DNA of 64,000 nucleotides from Shewanella khirikhana (GCF_003957745.1 NZ_CP020373.1:186001-250000); one strand, 5' to 3'. Shown: positions 50,496 to 60,196, counted from the first letter of the stretch. Notes: generated from the letters alone by a model not told the origin. Numbers and translations: made by a program.

Positions 50496-52124
50496 ATGGT
50501 TGTTGGATTGCCCAAGCGCTGGTCGTTTCTGGGTTTTTTTATTGCATTCCTGCTGCTGACTCCGCTGCTTGCTCTGCTGGTCACCGCTGCCTTGCCCGAT
50601 GGCGAGGTTTTTTCGCATCTGCTGGAAACTGTGTTGCCCACCTATGTGGCCAATACGGCGCTGCTGATGCTGGGGGTATCGCTGCTGTCGGTGCTGTTCG
50701 CCGTGCCCGCCGCCTGGTTGGTGGCCCGCTGCGAACTGCCTGCGAGGCAGTTTTTCCAGTGGTCGCTGCTGTTGCCCCTCGCCATGCCCGGCTATGTGGT
50801 CGCCTACGTGTACACCGACCTGTTGGATTACCCCGGGCCGGTGCAGCGCTTTGTGCGGGGCCTGCTGGATGCCACTGGTCCCGGCGACTATTACTTCCCT
50901 GAAATCCGCAGTCTTGGCGGCGCTACTGTGATGTTGGCGCTGGTGCTCTTCCCTTATGTGTTCCTGCTGGCCCGCACCGCCTTCATGGAGCAGTCGTTAA
51001 GTCTGCTGCAGGCATCCCGCATCATGGGCGCCAGCGAGAAGGCCAGTTTCTGGCGACTGGCACTGCCGATGGCACGGCCTGCCATCGCCGCCGGTGTCGC
51101 TCTGGTGGCCATGGAGACCGCCGCCGACTTCGCTACCGTCAGCTATTTTGCGGTGCCTACACTCACCACAGCGGTGTACGACACCTGGCTTGGCTACGGC
51201 AGCCTGGCGTCGGCATCCAAACTGTCGATGATTATCCTGGTGGCAGTATTTTTACTGATTTACCTTGAGCGCTTCGCCAGACGTCGGCAACAGCTGTTTC
51301 AGCGTCAAGCGCTGACCGGGCAAATCCCCCGTCTGCACATTGGCCCCTGGCGTTGGCTGGGGGCGGCTTACTGCGGGGCGCTGCTGTTTGCATCTTTCCT
51401 GCTGCCGCTCGGGATCCTGATTGGCTACGCCATCGATTACTTCGATGTGAGTTGGCAAAGCGCGTTCTGGCAATACAGCTGGAACAGTTTTTCTCTGTCG
51501 GCGCTGACGGCGCTGCTGTGTGTGGTGCTGGCGTTGGTGCTGCTGTTTGTCGGAAGGATAAGCCCAAGGCCGCAGGACGGCTGGCCTGCCAGGCTCGGTG
51601 CCACTGGCTATGCGCTGCCGGGCACAGTGCTGGCTATTGGGGTATTGGGGCCGCTGACCTGGCTTGATTTCGGCATCAACGACCTCTGTGCCTGGCTGGG
51701 CCTTGATGGCCCGGGGCTGCTGTTTACCGGCAGCAGCGCGGCGCTGGTGTTTGCCTTTTGTGTGCGCTTTGCCGCCATCGCCATTGGTGGAATTGAGAAC
51801 TCCTGGCGCAGACTGTCGCCGTCGCTCGATATGGCGGCGCTCTCCATGGGCAAGGGACCGGTGGCGCTCTTTTTCAAGGTGCATTTACCGCTGCTTCGCA
51901 CCGGGATCCTGGCCTCGTTGCTGCTGGTGTTTATCGAAGCCATGAAAGAACTTCCAGCGGCGCTGCTGCTCAGGCCCATTGGCTTTGAAAACCTGGCCAC
52001 CCATGTATTTGAGTTCGTCTCGGACGAGCGGCTTGAGCAGGGGGCCCTTGCCGCGGTTGTGATCGTGCTGGTGGGGCTTATCCCACTGATTTTCCTGAAT
52101 CGAAGTCTTGAGAAGGAGGGCTGA
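50496..52124 (+). CDS. fbpB: Fe(III) ABC transporter permease
   Basis: 542-aa inner-membrane permease made of two fused BPD domains, each with an EAA loop (ASRIMGASEKASFWRLALPMARP and LDMAALSMGKGPVALFFKVHLPLLRTG) that contacts the ATPase. About twelve TM helices. Located between the ferric-iron binding protein and ATPase. The next ATG starts two bases after its stop. Confidence 0.88.
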   Translation: MVVGLPKRWSFLGFFIAFLLLTPLLALLVTAALPDGEVFSHLLETVLPTYVANTALLMLGVSLLSVLFAVPAAWLVARCELPARQFFQWSLLLPLAMPGYVVAYVYTDLLDYPGPVQRFVRGLLDATGPGDYYFPEIRSLGGATVMLALVLFPYVFLLARTAFMEQSLSLLQASRIMGASEKASFWRLALPMARPAIAAGVALVAMETAADFATVSYFAVPTLTTAVYDTWLGYGSLASASKLSMIILVAVFLLIYLERFARRRQQLFQRQALTGQIPRLHIGPWRWLGAAYCGALLFASFLLPLGILIGYAIDYFDVSWQSAFWQYSWNSFSLSALTALLCVVLALVLLFVGRISPRPQDGWPARLGATGYALPGTVLAIGVLGPLTWLDFGINDLCAWLGLDGPGLLFTGSSAALVFAFCVRFAAIAIGGIENSWRRLSPSLDMAALSMGKGPVALFFKVHLPLLRTGILASLLLVFIEAMKELPAALLLRPIGFENLATHVFEFVSDERLEQGALAAVVIVLVGLIPLIFLNRSLEKEG

Positions 52125-52125
52125 A

Positions 52126-53151
52126 ATGTCCACCCTGCAAATCGACAATCTGCACAGTGACTACCGCGGCGCCGCCGTGCTCAAAGGGCTGTCGCTGACC
52201 CTGGCCCAGGGGGAAATCGTCGCCCTGCTTGGCCCCAGTGGCTGCGGTAAAACCACGCTGCTGCGTGCCATTGCCGGACTTCAGGATATCAGCCAGGGCA
52301 AGATTGCCATCAATGGCGCCGCTGTGAGTGGTGATGGGGTATTTGTACCGCCGGAGAAGCGCGGTATTGGTATGATTTTTCAGGATTATGCGCTATTTCC
52401 TCATCTGACAGTGGCCGACAATATTCTCTTTGGTGTACGGGGCCTTGATAAAGCAGCCAGAGCGCAGCGGCTCGATGAAATGCTCGCTCTGGTCAAGCTC
52501 GATGGGCTCGGCAGTCGTTACCCGCACGAGCTGTCCGGCGGCCAGCAGCAACGGGTGTCGATTGCACGTGCGCTGGCTTATGAGCCGCAGTTGCTGTTGC
52601 TGGATGAGCCTTTTTCCAACATCGATGCCCAGGTGCGCCGGGCACTGATGCTCGAAATCCGTGCCATCCTCAAGGCCCGCAATGTCAGCGCCGTATTCGT
52701 AACCCACAGCAAGGATGAAGCCTTTGCCTTTGCCGACACCCTGGCATTGTTTGAAGAGGGCCGCATAGTGCAGCACGGGGTGCCGGAGGTGCTGTATCAG
52801 CAGCCGAAAACCCCTTATGTGGCCGACTTCCTCGGCGCCAGCAACTATCTGGCGGTTACCGTCAGTGACCATGGTCTTAATAGCCCCCTTGGCAGTCACC
52901 AGCTTGGCGGGGGCAAGCACAATCTGCCCGCTGCCGGTCAGTGGCTGCTGCGGCCGGAAGAGATTGAGATTGAAGCGGCAGATGATGGCGAAGGTGAAAT
53001 CCTTGAACGGCGCTTCCTCGGTAATGGCTGCCACTATCTGGTGCGCCTTGGGGAGCAGGTGCTGGATATTCACAGCCATCTGGCCCATCTGGCCACCGGC
53101 AGTCGGGTACGACTGAAGGCGGAGGCAGTTTCGCCGGTCATCTTTCCTTAA
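52126..53151 (+). CDS. fbpC: Fe(III) ABC transporter ATPase
   Basis: 341 aa. Walker A GPSGCGKTT, Q-loop IFQDYALF, signature LSGGQQQR, Walker B LLLLDEPFSN, then a C-terminal TOBE-like regulatory region (about 240-341). It powers the fbpB permease. ATG 52126 was chosen over the earlier in-frame codon because the family starts at this point. Last of the iron-uptake genes; ggt follows after 53 bp. Confidence 0.9.
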   Translation: MSTLQIDNLHSDYRGAAVLKGLSLTLAQGEIVALLGPSGCGKTTLLRAIAGLQDISQGKIAINGAAVSGDGVFVPPEKRGIGMIFQDYALFPHLTVADNILFGVRGLDKAARAQRLDEMLALVKLDGLGSRYPHELSGGQQQRVSIARALAYEPQLLLLDEPFSNIDAQVRRALMLEIRAILKARNVSAVFVTHSKDEAFAFADTLALFEEGRIVQHGVPEVLYQQPKTPYVADFLGASNYLAVTVSDHGLNSPLGSHQLGGGKHNLPAAGQWLLRPEEIEIEAADDGEGEILERRFLGNGCHYLVRLGEQVLDIHSHLAHLATGSRVRLKAEAVSPVIFP

Positions 53152-53204
53152 ACAGGTGATTTACAGCTGAAAACTGTGTAGTTTGTGAGCACGGAGGTAC
53201 TCGC

Positions 53205-54911
53205 ATGAACAGATTTTCTACGCTGACCGCAGCCCTGACTCTGGGCTCGGTATTGGTTTCAGGAGGTGTTTGCGCCATGGACAGGATCACCGGAAAAGCA
53301 TTTGCGTCCCGCTCTGAGGTATACGCCACCGGCGGGATGGCGGCCACCAGTCAGCCACTGGCAACTCAGGTGGCGCTGGATGTGCTTAAAGGCGGTGGTA
53401 ATGCCGTGGATGCGGCCATTGCGGCCAATGCCATGCTCGGGCTGGTAGAGCCCACGGGGGCCGGTGTCGGCGGCGATCTCTTTGCCATTGTCTGGAGTGC
53501 CAGGGACAAAAAGCTTTATGGCCTCAATGCCTCGGGCCGCAGCCCCAAGTCCCTGACTCTGGAGATGTTGCAGGCAAAGGGGCTTGAGTTTCTGCCCCCT
53601 TATGGTCCTTTGCCGGTATCGGTGCCAGGCGCAGTGGATGGCTGGTTTGAGCTCCATGACCGCTTTGGCCACATGCCGATGAAACAGCTGCTTGCGCCAT
53701 CGATTCGCTATGCTGAGCAGGGCTTCCCCGTCTCAGAACTTATCGCCTATTACCTGGCGGGCAGTGCCCGTAAACTGGGGCAGTTTCCTGGTTTTAAAGA
53801 AACCTATATGCCCGGCGGCAAGATGCCCGCTGTGGGCGAAATCATGAAAAATCCTGCCCTTGCCAATACCTACCGCAAGATTGCCGAAGGTGGCCGCGAT
53901 GCCTTTTACAAAGGCGATATCGCCCGCAGCATAGACACTTATATCAAGGCCAACGGCGGCTACTTAAGCTATGACGATTTGGCGAGCCACAGCAGTGAGT
54001 GGATTGAGCCTGTGTCGGTCAATTACCGTGGCTATGATGTGTGGGAGTTGCCGCCCAATGGTCAGGGCATAGCTGCGCTGCAAATCTTAAAGAGCCTCGA
54101 AGGCTTTGATATAGCCGCCATGGGCCACGACAGTCCTGAATATGTGCATCATTTTGTGGAAGCCAAGAAGCTCGCCTTTGCCGACAGGGCTCGCTTCTAT
54201 GCCGATATGGCATTTACCAAGGTGCCGGTGGCCGAGCTGATTTCCGAGAAATACAACCGCGAGCGTGCCGCCCTGATTGGCCCCCGCGCCGCCAAGTCGG
54301 TGGAGCCCGGCAATCCCAATCTGCAGCAGGGGGATACCGTGTATCTCACTACCGCCGATGCCGAGGGCAACATGGTGTCGCTGATTCAGAGCAATTTCCG
54401 CGGTATGGGCTCGGGGATGACGCCACCGGATCTGGGGTTTGTGCTTCAGGATCGCGGGCAGCTGTTTGATTTAACCCCCGGCAGGCCCAATTCCTACGCC
54501 CCGGGCAAGCGGCCGTTCCACACTATTATTCCTGCTTTTGTCACTAAAGATGGCCAGCCCTGGCTCAGCTTTGGGGTGATGGGCGGCGCTACCCAGCCGC
54601 AGATGCATGCGCAGATCATCATCAATCTTATCGACTTCGGTATGAACCTGCAGGAAGCCGGGGATGCGCCGCGTATTCTGCACTCTGGCTCCAGCGAGCC
54701 TACCGGTGAGGTGATGAGCGATGGCGGCTATGTGAGCCTGGAGTCAGGATTTTCCATGGAAACCCGCCGCGAGCTGGTGAAGAAAGGCCATGTGCTTCGG
54801 GATGCGCTGGGGGAATTTGGCGGCTATCAGGCCATTGGTGTGGATGTGAAAACCGGCGTTTACCGCGGCGCATCCGAGAGCCGCAAAGACGGTCAGGCGG
54901 CCGGCTTCTAG
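53205..54911 (+). CDS. ggt: gamma-glutamyltransferase
   Basis: 568-aa periplasmic/extracellular enzyme that cleaves glutathione and transfers gamma-glutamyl groups. A signal peptide covers the first ~25 residues. The catalytic Thr378 lies in QGDTVYLTTAD and is the expected autocleavage point (D377-T378) that forms the two subunits; GGATQPQMHAQI and the GAGVGGDLFA region are family hallmarks. It follows fbpC at 53 bp with no terminator, so iron-linked expression is possible. Confidence 0.9.
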   Translation: MNRFSTLTAALTLGSVLVSGGVCAMDRITGKAFASRSEVYATGGMAATSQPLATQVALDVLKGGGNAVDAAIAANAMLGLVEPTGAGVGGDLFAIVWSARDKKLYGLNASGRSPKSLTLEMLQAKGLEFLPPYGPLPVSVPGAVDGWFELHDRFGHMPMKQLLAPSIRYAEQGFPVSELIAYYLAGSARKLGQFPGFKETYMPGGKMPAVGEIMKNPALANTYRKIAEGGRDAFYKGDIARSIDTYIKANGGYLSYDDLASHSSEWIEPVSVNYRGYDVWELPPNGQGIAALQILKSLEGFDIAAMGHDSPEYVHHFVEAKKLAFADRARFYADMAFTKVPVAELISEKYNRERAALIGPRAAKSVEPGNPNLQQGDTVYLTTADAEGNMVSLIQSNFRGMGSGMTPPDLGFVLQDRGQLFDLTPGRPNSYAPGKRPFHTIIPAFVTKDGQPWLSFGVMGGATQPQMHAQIIINLIDFGMNLQEAGDAPRILHSGSSEPTGEVMSDGGYVSLESGFSMETRRELVKKGHVLRDALGEFGGYQAIGVDVKTGVYRGASESRKDGQAAGF

Positions 54912-54942
54912 GATGAATCTCAACCAATCTAGTGTAATGTGC

Positions 54943-54989
54943 GTCGGTCGGTGATATTTTTCGCTAAAGTAAGGGATAATACGACCGAC
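54943..54989 (+). promoter_or_regulatory. inverted repeat flanking the likely dyp promoter
   Basis: GTCGGTCG (54943-54950) and CGACCGAC (54982-54989) are perfect 8-bp inverted arms 31 bp apart, enclosing a possible -10 GATAAT (54975-54980). The first arm is itself a GTCG doublet. It could be a paired operator or a 5' leader stem. Confidence 0.4.
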
Positions 54990-55018
54990 AATGACATATT
55001 CAGTAAGGTCTTAATAGT

Positions 55019-55954
55019 ATGGATAAACAGGCTATGCCACGTGAACAATTGGGGGTTTGCGCTGAGGGGAATCTTCACAGCGTTTATCTGATGTTCAATG
55101 CCAACGATGGCGTTGAGGCGTCACTGCGCTCTTCTCTGGCCAGCGTTGCCCAGTACCTCTATGACCTCACAGATCAGTATGCCGACAGTGCCTTCAATGG
55201 CTTTGTGGCGGTGGGCGCCAATTATTGGGATAATTTGTTCGCCGATGGTCGTCCGGCGCAGCTCAAGCCGTTTCCGGCGATGCATGAAGGTAACCGCGAT
55301 GCGCCGGCGATTGAGTACGATTTGTTCGTACATCTGCGCTGCGACCGACTGGACATCCTGCACCTGGTGGCCAATGAAGTGAACCAGATGCTGGAAGATT
55401 TGGTTGAACTGATTGAAGAAGAGCGCGGCTTCCGCTTTATGGATAATCGCGATCTGACCGGCTTTGTCGACGGCACTGAAAACCCCAAGGGTCGTCAGCG
55501 TCAGGACGTGGCGCTGGTGGGCGATGAAGACCCTGAGTTTCGCGGTGGCAGCTATGTGCATGTGCAAAAGTACGCCCACAACCTGTCGAAGTGGCATCGT
55601 CTGCCGGTGAAAAAACAGGAAGATATCATTGGCCGCACCAAGGTCGATAATATCGAGTACGCCTCCGCCGACAAGCCGCTCACCAGCCATATCAAGCGGG
55701 TGAACCTGAAAGACGAGAATGGCAAGTCGATGGAAATCCTGCGCCAGAGCATGCCCTTTGGTTCGGTAAAAGAGCAGGGGCTGATGTTTATCTCTGTGTG
55801 CCGCACTCCGGGGCATTTTGAGAAGATGCTCGCCTCTATGGTGCACGGCGACGGAGAGGGTAACCACGACCACCTGATGCACTTTACCAAAGCGGTATCG
55901 GGCTCTTCGTTCTTTGCGCCATCGCTGGATTTTCTGATCCGCGAACTCGACTGA
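55019..55954 (+). CDS. dyp: dye-decolorizing (DyP-type) peroxidase
   Basis: 311-aa cytoplasmic heme peroxidase. The distal Asp151 in GFVDGTENP, proximal heme ligand His224 (TSHIKRV) and Arg242 (EILRQSM) are all present, at the same positions as in the Shewanella enzyme known as TyrA. It oxidises dyes and phenols with H2O2; the cellular substrate is unknown. No signal peptide and no encapsulin gene nearby. It follows ggt and the iron transporter. Confidence 0.94.
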   Translation: MDKQAMPREQLGVCAEGNLHSVYLMFNANDGVEASLRSSLASVAQYLYDLTDQYADSAFNGFVAVGANYWDNLFADGRPAQLKPFPAMHEGNRDAPAIEYDLFVHLRCDRLDILHLVANEVNQMLEDLVELIEEERGFRFMDNRDLTGFVDGTENPKGRQRQDVALVGDEDPEFRGGSYVHVQKYAHNLSKWHRLPVKKQEDIIGRTKVDNIEYASADKPLTSHIKRVNLKDENGKSMEILRQSMPFGSVKEQGLMFISVCRTPGHFEKMLASMVHGDGEGNHDHLMHFTKAVSGSSFFAPSLDFLIRELD

Positions 55955-56000
55955 AGCAGCCAAACCTCGGCTCAATACGTTTGCGAAAGCGAGCCTAAAT

Positions 56001-56032
56001 AAAAACGCCTCCGTGTGGAGGCGTTTTTTTTT
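56001..56032. terminator. bidirectional terminator dyp/argR
   Basis: AAAAACGCCTCC and GGAGGCGTTTTT form a 12-bp stem with loop GTGT, followed by a long T-run and preceded by an A-run. It separates the convergent genes. Confidence 0.9.
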
Positions 56033-56055
56033 TAGGTCTTGTTGGCTGCCTTGTG

Positions 56056-56520
56056 TCAGTCGGTGTAGTTGAACAGCGACTTCACTGTATCCAGTGTTTC
56101 TTCGATGGTTTTAATGCTGGATGGGCAGATAAAAATGGTATCGTCACCGGCGATGGTACCCAGGATCCCTTCGGGCTTGCCGATGGAGTCCAGCAGACGG
56201 GCAATCAACTGTGCCGCGCCCGGACTGGTCCGCACCACAATCATGGCCTGATTGTGGTCCACATCCAGCACCAGATTTTTCAGCGGGCTGCCAGCGGTGG
56301 GCACGCCAAGTTCGGCGGGCAAACAGTACACCATCTCCTGCTTGGCATTGCGGGTGCGCACAGCACCGAACTTGCTCAGCATTCGGGAGACTTTGGATTG
56401 GTTAATATTGCTGAAGCCTTCGGCCTGCAGCGCATTGACTATCTCACTCTGGGAACCAAAGCGCTCTTCCTTTAACAGCGCCTTGAACGTTCTGACGAGA
56501 TCATCTTGATTTTTTTGCAT
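56056..56520 (-). CDS. argR: arginine repressor
   Basis: 154-aa hexameric repressor. The N-terminal winged helix (KALLKEERFGSQSEIVNALQ, NINQSKVSRMLSKFG) binds ARG boxes; the C-terminal domain (TSPGAAQLIARLLDS, GTIAGDDTIFI) binds arginine. Divergent from mdh, with an ARG box between them, so autoregulation is likely. Confidence 0.94.
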   Translation of the reverse strand: MQKNQDDLVRTFKALLKEERFGSQSEIVNALQAEGFSNINQSKVSRMLSKFGAVRTRNAKQEMVYCLPAELGVPTAGSPLKNLVLDVDHNQAMIVVRTSPGAAQLIARLLDSIGKPEGILGTIAGDDTIFICPSSIKTIEETLDTVKSLFNYTD

Positions 56521-56600
56521 AGTGGGCGGCTTTGTTGTTATTCAAAAATCCAGCGCATTCTGCATATTTTTCGGCGAAAAGTCAACATTGCACCAATTTT

Positions 56601-56618
56601 TGTGAATAAAAATGCAGG
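56601..56618. promoter_or_regulatory. ARG box between argR and mdh
   Basis: TGTGAATAAAAATGCAGG matches the 18-bp ARG box TNTGAATWWWWATTCANW at 14 of 16 informative positions. ArgR needs two boxes; a second is not obvious but may be degenerate. Confidence 0.6.
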
Positions 56619-56804
56619 TTTGTGCGGCCATCCGGACGGCTGGTCAAACAGGTGTTTCAAAATGCTGACAATACGCGTCCAAAATGCCACAAACCCGCAG
56701 CCTGCGCGACTAAGGGATAATTGAAATTTGTGTGACTATGCTTTAATGTTGCGCCATCAAATACGGATCTACCTCACAAATTCCGAGATATAACGGAGAT
56801 TACT

Positions 56805-57740
56805 ATGAAAGTTGCTGTTCTTGGTGCCGCCGGTGGTATCGGCCAGGCTCTCGCCCTACTTCTGAAAACCCAACTGCCTGCCGGCTCACAGCTGTCTCTG
56901 TACGACATCGCTCCTGTGACTCCAGGTGTTGCCGTAGATCTGAGCCACATCCCTACCGCCGTTGAGGTAAAAGGTTTTGCCGGTGAAGATCCAACGCCTG
57001 CGCTGGAAGGTGCCGATGTGGTACTGATTTCTGCCGGTGTTGCCCGTAAGCCTGGCATGGACCGTTCTGATCTGTTCAACATCAACGCCGGTATCGTGCG
57101 TAACCTGATTGAAAAAGTGGCGGTTACCTGTCCAAAGGCGCTGGTTGGTATCATCACCAACCCAGTAAACACCACTGTTGCCATCGCTGCTGAAGTGCTG
57201 AAAAAGGCCGGTGTTTACGACAAGAACCGTCTGTTCGGTGTGACCACTCTGGACGTTATCCGCGCTGAGACCTTCGTTGCTGAAGCCAAAGGCGTTGACG
57301 TAGCCAGCGTGAAAGTAAACGTGATTGGCGGCCACAGTGGCGTGACCATTCTGCCTCTGCTGTCTCAAATCGAAGGCGTAAGCTTCAGTGATGAAGAAGT
57401 GGCTGCTCTGACCAAGCGCATCCAGAACGCCGGTACTGAAGTAGTTGAAGCCAAGGCCGGTGGCGGCAGCGCGACCCTGTCTATGGGTCAGGCGGCTTTC
57501 CGTTTCGGTATGTCTCTTATCCGTGGTCTGCAGGGCGAAGCCAACGTGGTTGAATGTGCCTATGTTGACGGCGGCAGCGAGCACGCTGTGTTCTTCGCTC
57601 AGCCAGTGCTGCTGGGTAAAAACGGCGTAGAAAAAGTACTGCCTTATGGCGATGTGAGCGCGTTCGAAGCCAACGCCCGCGACGCCATGCTGGATACCCT
57701 GAAGGGTGACATCCAGCTGGGTGTAGACTTCGTTAAGTAA
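56805..57740 (+). CDS. mdh: malate dehydrogenase
   Basis: 311-aa NAD-dependent TCA-cycle enzyme, E. coli-like in length and sequence. Rossmann GAAGGIGQALA, substrate arginines in GVARKPGMDRSDL, and His in GGHSGVTILPL. The divergent argR arrangement matches the conserved E. coli order. A terminator follows. Confidence 0.96.
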   Translation: MKVAVLGAAGGIGQALALLLKTQLPAGSQLSLYDIAPVTPGVAVDLSHIPTAVEVKGFAGEDPTPALEGADVVLISAGVARKPGMDRSDLFNINAGIVRNLIEKVAVTCPKALVGIITNPVNTTVAIAAEVLKKAGVYDKNRLFGVTTLDVIRAETFVAEAKGVDVASVKVNVIGGHSGVTILPLLSQIEGVSFSDEEVAALTKRIQNAGTEVVEAKAGGGSATLSMGQAAFRFGMSLIRGLQGEANVVECAYVDGGSEHAVFFAQPVLLGKNGVEKVLPYGDVSAFEANARDAMLDTLKGDIQLGVDFVK

Positions 57741-57757
57741 GTCTTGCAGATGTGAAG

Positions 57758-57784
57758 AAACGGAGCCTGGTGCTCCGTTTTTTT
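57758..57784 (+). terminator. terminator of mdh
   Basis: AAACGGAGC and GCTCCGTTT form a 9-bp stem with loop CTGGT, followed by TTTT. The rest of the 312-bp gap to the efflux operon holds no clear gene or operator. Confidence 0.85.
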
Positions 57785-58052
57785 ATGCCTCAAATTTGCC
57801 AGGCCTGACAGGCCACGAAGGGCACCTTGTAAAGGCGCGGACCATCACCGAATCCAATGTTAAATCCACAGCTGATTTACCCGGGCAGCGCTTTGATTTC
57901 CCAATTACCGTCACGCTTTTACACACCCGCCGAGTGACTAACCTCCTATATAGATTGGTATTGTGTGCATCATCCGGCAAAGCTGTTAGCATTGTTGTTG
58001 AAATGTTATTCAGCCACAGCCATGGGGCAGCCCAAATTTACAGGAGTTTTCA

Positions 58053-59114
58053 ATGACCAAGTTCAGGCGGTTTTCCCGATTGGGAATAGGGGTACTGCTG
58101 GGCCTGTGCGGCGCGGCAGGTGTCAGCGCCAGCGTCACCCAGGCACCGCGGCCGGTAAAGGTGACTCAGATTGCCCTCGCCGACGGCATGAGCCAGCGCT
58201 TGCTGCCTGCCGAGGTCCGCGCCTCCGAGCGGGCGGGCTTGTCTTTCAGGGTCAGTGGTGAAATTCAGGACATTCAGGTGCGCCCCGGTGAAGAGGTGAA
58301 AGCGGGGCAAGTGCTGGCGCTGCTGGATCCTGCGCTTTACGATCAGCAACTCGAAGTGGCCCGCGCCCAATATGAACTCGCCCGGGTGCTGTATCAGCGC
58401 AACTTGAGCCTGGTGGAGCAAGGGGTGGTGTCCCGCAACGATTTTGATAAATCCAAGAGCAACCATGATGTGGCCAAAGCCGCCCTCGATAAGGCCGAGG
58501 TTGAGCTGGCCTATACCCGCCTGCTGGCGCCCTACGATGGGGTTATCTCCAAGCGCGACAAGCGCCAGTATGAATATGTCCGCGCTCAGGAAACTGTGCT
58601 GGGGATCCGCAGCGAAAACCTGATTGATGTGAGCTTCCAGCTGCCGGAGCAGTTTATCGGCGCCATCCAGCGTTATCAGGCCAATACCGGCCGCATCCTT
58701 CCGCCGGAAGTGCGTTTTGACAGCCGCGATGCCTGGTACACCGCCAGTTTGAAAGAAATGAGTACTGTGGCCGACAGCGGCACCGGCAGTTACACGGTGA
58801 TTTTGACCTTGCCGATGCCGGAGCAGCTTAACATTCTGCCGGGAATGTCGGCGTCGGTCAGGGTGTCGCTGCCGGCCGAATCCGGTATGCAGGGGCCGCA
58901 AATCCCCGCCGGGGCTCTGCTGGAAGAAGCGGGCAAAACCTGGGTGTTCCGCTGGCTCGCCAAAGAGCAAAAAGTCGAGAAAGTCGAGGTGTTGTTGCAG
59001 GACGGTAAGCTGATTTCCGGCCTTCAGGACGGCGATTTTCTGGTTATTGCCGGTGCCGATGAACTCAAGGATGGCCAGGCCGCAGTGCGCTGGGTCAAGG
59101 AGCGGGGGCTGTAA
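58053..59114 (+). CDS. RND efflux adaptor (membrane fusion) protein 1
   Basis: 353 aa with an N-terminal export signal ending SA-S. Lipoyl half motifs (SFRVSGEIQDIQVRPGEEVKAGQVLALLD and LLAPYDGVISKRDKRQ) flank an alpha-hairpin coiled coil, then a beta-barrel domain. It links the inner-membrane pump to an outer-membrane channel, which is not encoded here. Its stop overlaps the next ATG by one base (TAATG), so a second adaptor follows directly. Confidence 0.88.
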   Translation: MTKFRRFSRLGIGVLLGLCGAAGVSASVTQAPRPVKVTQIALADGMSQRLLPAEVRASERAGLSFRVSGEIQDIQVRPGEEVKAGQVLALLDPALYDQQLEVARAQYELARVLYQRNLSLVEQGVVSRNDFDKSKSNHDVAKAALDKAEVELAYTRLLAPYDGVISKRDKRQYEYVRAQETVLGIRSENLIDVSFQLPEQFIGAIQRYQANTGRILPPEVRFDSRDAWYTASLKEMSTVADSGTGSYTVILTLPMPEQLNILPGMSASVRVSLPAESGMQGPQIPAGALLEEAGKTWVFRWLAKEQKVEKVEVLLQDGKLISGLQDGDFLVIAGADELKDGQAAVRWVKERGL

Positions 59115-60187
59115 TGATGAAATGGTTTTATGTGGCATTGCCATTGATGATACTCGCAGGTTGCCGCCAGGCGCCTGAGATTGAAGCCAAGCCGGTTCGG
59201 GTGGCGGTTTATACCATTCCGCACACTGACAATCAGGTTAATCGCGTCTTCAATGGCGTGGCCCGTGCTCAGGATCTGACCTCACTGGCGTTTCGGGTTG
59301 AGGGCCGTATTGCCCGCATTCCTGTGACCAAGGGCCAGCAGGTGAAGGCCGGTGATGTGCTGGCGGTGCTGGAAAAGAGCGATTTTCAGATTGTGCTTAA
59401 CGATCGCGCAGCCCGGCTGGATGTCACCCGCAAGCAGGCAGAGCGTGCCAAGGTGCTGGTGGATCAAAAGCTGATGGCGCAGGCGGAATACGATCAGATG
59501 AATGCCCAGTATCTGGTGGCCCGCGCCGAGGCCCGTCAGGCCGAGTTGATGCTGGATTACACCGAACTCAAGGCGCCATTTGATGGTGTTATCGGTGATG
59601 TGTTCCTCGACTCATTCGAGAACGTCCAGCCAGGTACGGCGGTGATGAGTATTCACCGCACCGAGCGCATCGAAGTGGATGTGCAGGTGCCGGATTTGCT
59701 GATTGCTGTGTCACGCCGCGGTGACACCAAGGAGCATAAGCAGGTGTTTGACGTCTCCTTCGAAGCCTTTCCCGACAAACGTTTTGCCGGGCGTCTGCTG
59801 GAAGTCAGCACGGAAAAAGACCCGGTTTCCCACACCTATGTTGCCACCATTGCCGCAGACCTCGAGCCTGGCTTTAAGGTTCTCGAAGGTATGCCCGCCA
59901 AGGTAACAGTGGATTTGGGCAAGGTCACCTACACCTATAGTCGCGAATACCTTATCCCTGTGAGTGCGGTGATCATGCGCGATGGCAGCGACATCGACCT
60001 GCAGGATGCCGGTGTATGGCTGTTTGACCCCGCCACAGGTTCGGTGCGTTTTCAAAACGTGACCCTCGGCGTCATCGTTGGGCAGAGCATCGAAGTCACC
60101 TCAGGGCTGGAAGATGGCCAGGTGGTGGTAGTGCAGGGCCAATCTCGCCTGACCGACGGTCAGAAAGTAGAACTCATCGAAGGATAA
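59114..60187 (+). CDS. RND efflux adaptor protein 2 (lipoprotein)
   Basis: 357 aa with lipobox MILAGC (Cys16), unlike the first adaptor. It also has the lipoyl-hairpin-barrel order (LAFRVEGRIARIPVTKGQQVKAGD, LDYTELKAPFDGVIGD). Two different adaptors for one pump match the TriA/TriB arrangement of Pseudomonas, where both are required. The pump gene begins nine bases after the stop. Confidence 0.88.
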   Translation: MMKWFYVALPLMILAGCRQAPEIEAKPVRVAVYTIPHTDNQVNRVFNGVARAQDLTSLAFRVEGRIARIPVTKGQQVKAGDVLAVLEKSDFQIVLNDRAARLDVTRKQAERAKVLVDQKLMAQAEYDQMNAQYLVARAEARQAELMLDYTELKAPFDGVIGDVFLDSFENVQPGTAVMSIHRTERIEVDVQVPDLLIAVSRRGDTKEHKQVFDVSFEAFPDKRFAGRLLEVSTEKDPVSHTYVATIAADLEPGFKVLEGMPAKVTVDLGKVTYTYSREYLIPVSAVIMRDGSDIDLQDAGVWLFDPATGSVRFQNVTLGVIVGQSIEVTSGLEDGQVVVVQGQSRLTDGQKVELIEG

Positions 60188-60196
60188 GGACAGACC

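Noticed and set aside
57796..58056. 86-aa frame in the mdh-efflux gap
   Set aside because: No good start signal or coherent composition; it runs over the efflux start region.
58050..59144. 364-aa open frame antisense to the first RND adaptor
   Set aside because: Low-complexity His/Gln-rich shadow product; the plus-strand adaptor has full domain support.
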